In this document: positions 31,980-35,377 of the stretch, in pieces
Layout: each line of letters begins with the position of its first letter
How positions within the stretch are numbered: the first letter of the stretch is position 1
The notes under the pieces: generated by a model
Told to the model about the DNA's origin: nothing
The model's input: the letters and a program-made list of their open reading frames with translations, nothing else
Database searches by the model: none
Made by a program: the position numbers and the translations under genes
DNA from: Streptomyces sp. DH24
Lineage (GTDB): Bacteria; Actinomycetota; Actinomycetes; Streptomycetales; Streptomycetaceae
Direction: 5' to 3'
NCBI RefSeq assembly: GCF_029813775.1
Contig: NZ_JARVKW010000060.1
Span: forward strand, 1 to 35,377
DNA length: 35,377 nucleotides

Positions 31980-32680
31980 TGACGTCAGGACTCTGGGAAC
32001 TCGTACTGAGGGGCGTCTGGGTCACCGTCCAGCTGCTGGTCCTCAGCGGACTGCTGGCCGCCGCGGTGTCCTTCGTGGTCGGCGTCGCCCGCACCCACCG
32101 GCTGCGGATCGTCCGCTTCCTCGCGGGCTTCTACACCGAGGTCTTCCGCGGCACCTCCGCGCTGGTCATGATCTTCTGGGTGTTCTTCGTGCTGCCGATC
32201 GCCTTCGGCTGGCAGCTGGTGCCGCTGTGGGCGGGCACGCTCGCGCTAGGCCTGACGTACGGCGCGTACGGCTCCGAGATCGTGCGCGGCGCGCTGGTCG
32301 CGGTCGACCCGGCGCAGAAGGAGGGCGGTATCGCCCTCAGCTTCACGCCGTGGCAGCGGATGCGGCTGATCATGCTGCCGCAGGCGGTGCCGGAGATGAT
32401 CCCGCCGTTCTCCAACCTGCTGGTGGAGCTGCTCAAGGGCACCGCGCTGGTGTCGATCATGGGCATGGGCGACCTGGCGTTCAGCGGCAACCTGGTGCGT
32501 CTGGCGCTCCAGGAGAGCGCGGAGATCTACACGTACATCCTGCTGATCTACTTCCTGATCGCCTTCCTGCTCACGCGGGTGATGCGCGGGTTGGAGAAGA
32601 ACCTGAAGGCGCGGGTCGGCAAGGCACCGAAGAAGAAGACGGCCGCCGTGCGTGTCCCTGAGGGAAGTGGTGTCTCGTGA
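31979..32680 (+). CDS. ehuC: EhuC-like amino-acid-type ABC permease
   Basis: This 233-residue inner-membrane permease of the HisM/GltJ type has about five helices and the EAA-like loop GALVAVDPAQKEGGIALSFT followed by LPQAVPEMIPP. It starts at ATG 31979, one base into the preceding stop, with AAGGAG about 11 bases upstream, and ends in a basic tail. It should form a heterodimer with the next permease. Substrate as for the operon: ectoine-type or polar amino acid, not resolved by sequence. Confidence 0.83.
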   Translation: MTSGLWELVLRGVWVTVQLLVLSGLLAAAVSFVVGVARTHRLRIVRFLAGFYTEVFRGTSALVMIFWVFFVLPIAFGWQLVPLWAGTLALGLTYGAYGSEIVRGALVAVDPAQKEGGIALSFTPWQRMRLIMLPQAVPEMIPPFSNLLVELLKGTALVSIMGMGDLAFSGNLVRLALQESAEIYTYILLIYFLIAFLLTRVMRGLEKNLKARVGKAPKKKTAAVRVPEGSGVS

Positions 32681-33327
32681 ACTGGGACTGGAACGCGGTC
32701 ACCGACTTCATGCCGTACTTCTGGGACGGCCTGCTGGTCACCCTCCAGGCGCTGGTCCTCGGCTCGCTGATCTCGTTCGCGCTGGGCCTGGTGTGGGCGC
32801 TGCTGATGCGGGCGCCGAGCCGCTGGGTGCGCTGGCCGGTGGGCGCCGTCACGGAGTTCGTGCGCAACACTCCGCTGCTGGTGCAGCTGTTCTTCCTGTT
32901 CTACGTCCTGCCCGAGTGGGGTCTGACCTTCTCGGCGCTGATGACCGGCGTCTTCGCGATCGGGCTGCACTACTCGACGTACACGATGCAGGTCTACCGG
33001 GCCGGCATCGAGGCCGTGCCGGTCGGCCAGTGGGAGGCCGCGACGGCGCTGAACCTGCCGCGCCGGCGGACCTGGACCGTGGTGATCCTGCCGCAGGCGG
33101 TCCGCCGCGTGGTGCCGGCGCTCGGCAACTACGTGATCTCGATGCTCAAGGACACGCCGATGCTGATGGCGATCACCGTCCTGGAGATGCTCGGCGAGGC
33201 GCGGCTGTTCTCGCAGCAGACCTTCCGGTTCACCGAACCCATCACGGTGATCGGCGTGGCCTTCATCGTGATCTCCTACCTGGCCTCCCTTGCCCTGCGA
33301 TCCCTGGAGCGACGCCTTGTCCACTGA
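32677..33327 (+). CDS. ehuD: EhuD-like amino-acid-type ABC permease
   Basis: This 216-residue permease is the second membrane subunit, with the loop GIEAVPVGQWEAATALNLP followed by LPQAVRRVVPAL. GTG 32677 overlaps the stop of the preceding permease (GTGA). It shows the usual hydrophobic helices of the HisMQ family at normal length. It ends at 33327, inside the start of the ATPase gene. Confidence 0.83.
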   Translation: MNWDWNAVTDFMPYFWDGLLVTLQALVLGSLISFALGLVWALLMRAPSRWVRWPVGAVTEFVRNTPLLVQLFFLFYVLPEWGLTFSALMTGVFAIGLHYSTYTMQVYRAGIEAVPVGQWEAATALNLPRRRTWTVVILPQAVRRVVPALGNYVISMLKDTPMLMAITVLEMLGEARLFSQQTFRFTEPITVIGVAFIVISYLASLALRSLERRLVH

Positions 33328-34108
33328 CGCCAACCTGATGCCCGAGAAGAATCCCGCCGGCCGCAGCACCGGCACCGAGCTGGTCCGTCTGGAGCGGGTC
33401 ACCAAGCGGTTCGGTGACCACACGGTCCTGGACAACCTCGACTTCTCCGTGGACGCCGGCAAGCACGTCACGCTGATCGGCCCGTCCGGCTCCGGCAAGA
33501 CGACGATCCTGCGGCTGCTGATGACCCTGCTCAAGCCCGACGAGGGCAGGATCACCGTGGACGGCGAGCAGCTGTTCCCGGCGCCCGAGAAGCAGGTGCG
33601 GGAGATCCGCAAGAAGATCGGGATGGTGTTCCAGCAGTTCAACCTGTTCCCGAACATGACCGTCCTGCGGAACATCACCGAGGCCCCGGTCACCGTCCTC
33701 GGCATGTCGAAGGACGAGGCCGACGAGCGGGCCCGGGAGCTGCTGGAGCTGGTCGGTCTGACCGAGCACGTCGACAAGCACCCCTCGCAGCTGTCCGGCG
33801 GTCAGCAGCAGCGGGTGGCGATCGCGCGGGCGCTGGCGATGCGGCCGCAGGTGCTGCTGCTGGACGAGGTGACCTCCGCGCTGGACCCGGAGCTGGTCGC
33901 GGGCGTGCTGGACGTGCTGCGGGACATCGCCCGCTCCACGGACATCACGATGCTGTGCGTGACGCACGAGATGAACTTCGCGCGGGACATCTCCGACCAG
34001 GTCCTGATGTTCGACTCGGGCCGGGTCATCGAGGCGGGCCCGCCGGAGAAGATCTTCAGCGAGCCCGAGCACGACCGGACGAGGGAATTCCTCAGCGCGA
34101 TCCTGTGA
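33317..34108 (+). CDS. ehuA: EhuA-like ABC transporter ATPase
   Basis: This 263-residue ATPase has Walker A GPSGSGKT, the Q-loop in VFQQFNLFP, signature LSGGQQQR, Walker B LLLDEVTSALD and the H-loop in CVTHEMNF. It energises the permeases on the inner membrane face. I chose TTG 33317, which has GGAG 7 bases upstream and overlaps the end of the permease gene. ATG 33338 has no such site, and an earlier in-frame GTG or ATG-type start would overlap the permease more. Unlike the cebEFG cluster, this importer brings its own ATPase. Confidence 0.85.
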   Translation: MSTDANLMPEKNPAGRSTGTELVRLERVTKRFGDHTVLDNLDFSVDAGKHVTLIGPSGSGKTTILRLLMTLLKPDEGRITVDGEQLFPAPEKQVREIRKKIGMVFQQFNLFPNMTVLRNITEAPVTVLGMSKDEADERARELLELVGLTEHVDKHPSQLSGGQQQRVAIARALAMRPQVLLLDEVTSALDPELVAGVLDVLRDIARSTDITMLCVTHEMNFARDISDQVLMFDSGRVIEAGPPEKIFSEPEHDRTREFLSAIL

Positions 34109-34191
34109 CCACGCGGCAGGGGACCCGACGTCCCCGGTGGCGCCGCCGGGGCATGCCGGTGGCATGTGCCATGGTGCCGGCGCACCAGTTG

Positions 34192-34235
34192 AGAGGCCCG
34201 CGGATATCGGCAACTGCCGGTCCCCGCGGGCCTCT
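34192..34235 (+). terminator. Terminator after the importer operon
   Basis: AGAGGCCCGCGG (34192-34203) and CCGCGGGCCTCT (34224-34235) form a perfect 12-base stem with a 20-base loop. A smaller hairpin, GGGGAC/GTCCCC at 34119-34124 and 34130-34135, lies nearer the stop codon. Confidence 0.65.
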
Positions 34236-34284
34236 TGGCCGTTACCGTGGAGTCGGCACCGAAGGGATGCGGACCACCCGGAAG

Positions 34285-34312
34285 CACGGCACCGACCACA
34301 CGGCACCGACCA
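34285..34312. promoter_or_regulatory. Tandem 14-bp direct repeat before the IclR gene
   Basis: CACGGCACCGACCA occurs twice head to tail (34285-34298 and 34299-34312), and its core CGGCACCGA also occurs at 34254-34262. The pair ends 16 bases before the IclR start codon, so it could be an autoregulatory site, possibly also used by the importer genes. Confidence 0.55.
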
Positions 34313-34328
34313 GGCGCAGGGGGAAACC

Positions 34329-35093
34329 GTGGCGCTGAAGAACGAGCCGATGGCGCCGCAGCACTCGGCCCAGGACGCCCTGCGCGTCCTGGAGACCGTG
34401 GCTCGGCACACCACCGGAGTCACCGACACCGAACTCACCCGGCACACCGGCCTGCGCCCGGAGCGACTGACCACGCTCCTGCGGATGCTGCGCCGCGAGG
34501 GCTACGTCGACCGGGCCGGCGACGGGGCGTACGTCACCGGCGACGCGCTCGCCCGCCTCGGCTCGGCCCGCGACCGCGAGCACGACCGGGCGCTGCACGA
34601 GCAGCTCCGCGGGACGCTCGCCCGGCTGCGCGACTCGGTCGGCGCGGCCGTCTATCTCAGCCGGTACGTCGACGGCGAGGTCACCGTCACCCACTGCGCG
34701 GACGGCCCGGCCACGCCGGCGGTCCACGAGTGGGTCGACTTCCGTGACTCGGCGCACGCCACCGCGGTCGGCAAGAGCCTGCTGCGGCAGCTCGACCCCG
34801 CCGGACGCCGGGACCATCTCGCCCGGCACCGCCCGGCCCGGCTCACGTCCCGCACGATCACCAGCGGCACGCTGCTGCTGTCCCGCCTGGAGGCGCAGCC
34901 GCCGACGGCGCCGGCGCTGGACGTCCAGGAGTACGCGATCGGCACCGTCTGCGCGGCCGTGCCGCTGCCGGCCGGCCCGGCCGCGGGCTGCCTGGCGCTG
35001 TCCCTGCCGCTGGCACAGGCCCACCGGCTGCGCGACGCGGCGGCCACCCTGCACCGCGACGCCGCCCCCGTCCTGCTGTCCCTGGCGATCTAG
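34329..35093 (+). CDS. IclR-family transcriptional regulator
   Basis: This 254-residue regulator has an N-terminal winged helix (about 12-75, with ALRVLETVARHTTGVTDTELTRHTGL) and a C-terminal IclR effector-binding domain (about 85-250, with HATAVGKSLLRQL). IclR proteins usually sense small organic acids and control catabolic genes, so this is the probable regulator of the importer and catabolic cluster. GTG 34329 is preceded by a weak GGGGGAAA site; an earlier in-frame start is unlikely, since it would read through the terminator and repeats. A tandem 14-bp repeat precedes it. Confidence 0.86.
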   Translation: MALKNEPMAPQHSAQDALRVLETVARHTTGVTDTELTRHTGLRPERLTTLLRMLRREGYVDRAGDGAYVTGDALARLGSARDREHDRALHEQLRGTLARLRDSVGAAVYLSRYVDGEVTVTHCADGPATPAVHEWVDFRDSAHATAVGKSLLRQLDPAGRRDHLARHRPARLTSRTITSGTLLLSRLEAQPPTAPALDVQEYAIGTVCAAVPLPAGPAAGCLALSLPLAQAHRLRDAAATLHRDAAPVLLSLAI

Positions 35094-35100
35094 ACGGTCC

Positions 35101-35142
35101 CGCCCGGGGCCCCCGACGCGGCCCCGGGGGCGGCCCCGGGCG
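35101..35142. terminator. Terminator after the IclR gene
   Basis: CGCCCGGGGCC (35101-35111) and GGCCCCGGGCG (35132-35142) are perfect 11-base complements; the 20-base loop contains another partial copy. It starts 8 bases after the stop codon. Confidence 0.65.
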
Positions 35143-35181
35143 TTCCTCCGCCGGTGGTCGGGAGCACCCCTGGGGACCGGG

Positions 35182-35187
35182 TAGTAT
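35182..35187 (+). promoter_or_regulatory. Possible -10 element of the second tRNA-Lys
   Basis: TAGTAT, followed by a T-run rare in this genome, lies 42 bases before the tRNA. No good -35 was seen at 16-18 bases. Confidence 0.35.
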
Positions 35188-35229
35188 TTTTGTCGTCGCC
35201 GGCCGCGGGAAGCGGACGGCGGGAGTCAT

Positions 35230-35303
35230 GCGCCGCTAGCTCAGTTGGTTAGAGCAGCTGACTCTTAATCAGCGGGTCCGGGGTTCGAGTCCCTGGCGGC
35301 GCA
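35230..35303 (+). tRNA. tRNA-Lys (anticodon CTT), second copy
   Basis: Identical over all 74 bases to the tRNA at 21458-21531, with anticodon CTT, 7-base acceptor stem GCGCCGC/GCGGCGC and discriminator A. CCA is not encoded. The flanking sequence differs on both sides, so only the tRNA itself is duplicated. Confidence 0.97.
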
Positions 35304-35310
35304 CCTTGAA

Positions 35311-35338
35311 GGGGCCTCTCGTGGGAGCGAGGGGCCCC
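35311..35338 (+). terminator. Terminator after the second tRNA-Lys
   Basis: GGGGCCTCTCG (35311-35321) pairs with CGAGGGGCCCC (35328-35338) with one mismatch across a 6-base loop, starting 8 bases after the tRNA. Confidence 0.6.
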
Positions 35339-35377
35339 TCGGTCATGTCCGGGGCCGGGTGCGAGGGCCGCACGGAC

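Noticed and set aside
21532..35229. The block between the two tRNA-Lys genes as an integrated mobile island
   Set aside because: There is no integrase, excision gene, att-like repeat beyond the tRNA itself, or shift in base use; the genes are typical of Streptomyces.

Overview
The window is about 35 kb of very GC-rich DNA. Codon use with G or C in almost every third position, frequent GTG starts, GTGA/ATGA start-stop overlaps and the gene content all point to the chromosome of a Streptomyces species. No transposase, integrase, phage gene, CRISPR array or rRNA was seen. Nothing in composition suggests a foreign island, although two identical tRNA-Lys genes bracket the right-hand 13.8 kb.

Left part (1-15.0 kb). 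A cellulose/cello-oligosaccharide uptake cluster comes first: the LacI-type repressor cebR, the lipoprotein and permeases cebEFG, and the GH1 beta-glucosidase bglC. There is one perfect CebR operator before cebE and a second lying over the ribosome binding site and start codon of bglC. No ABC ATPase is present, so the shared ATPase MsiK is presumably encoded elsewhere. Then come a secreted CBM2-GH18 chitinase, a two-component system, a small anchored exported protein, a spermidine-synthase-like protein, a small primase-polymerase-like protein, a TPR regulator, a histidine phosphatase and a PAP2-type membrane phosphatase.

Middle (15.9-21.5 kb). Three tightly overlapping genes encode a RecB/Cas4-type nuclease with a four-cysteine iron-sulfur pattern, an unrecognised 540-residue protein with a possible barrel-like C-terminus, and an Upf1/Dna2-like superfamily 1 helicase. 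Read together they look like a Dna2-type nuclease-helicase split into three proteins. This is the best candidate for an undescribed system here. The helicase 3' end is duplicated just downstream. Two small genes follow, the second ending inside the first tRNA-Lys gene.

Right part (21.5-35.4 kb). A secreted M6-family metalloprotease is divergent from a PAS-GGDEF-EAL cyclic-di-GMP enzyme (probably cdgA). After an LLM flavin oxidoreductase there is a catabolic cluster: amidase and D-2-hydroxyacid dehydrogenase on the minus strand, two tandem maleate-isomerase-like proteins, a DUF3830 protein, a four-gene ABC importer resembling the ectoine importer EhuBCDA, and an IclR regulator with a perfect tandem 14-bp repeat before its start. 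The importer plus hydrolase/isomerase/dehydrogenase set looks like uptake and breakdown of a small nitrogen-containing acid. The known ectoine hydrolase genes are absent, so the substrate is open. A second tRNA-Lys closes the window.
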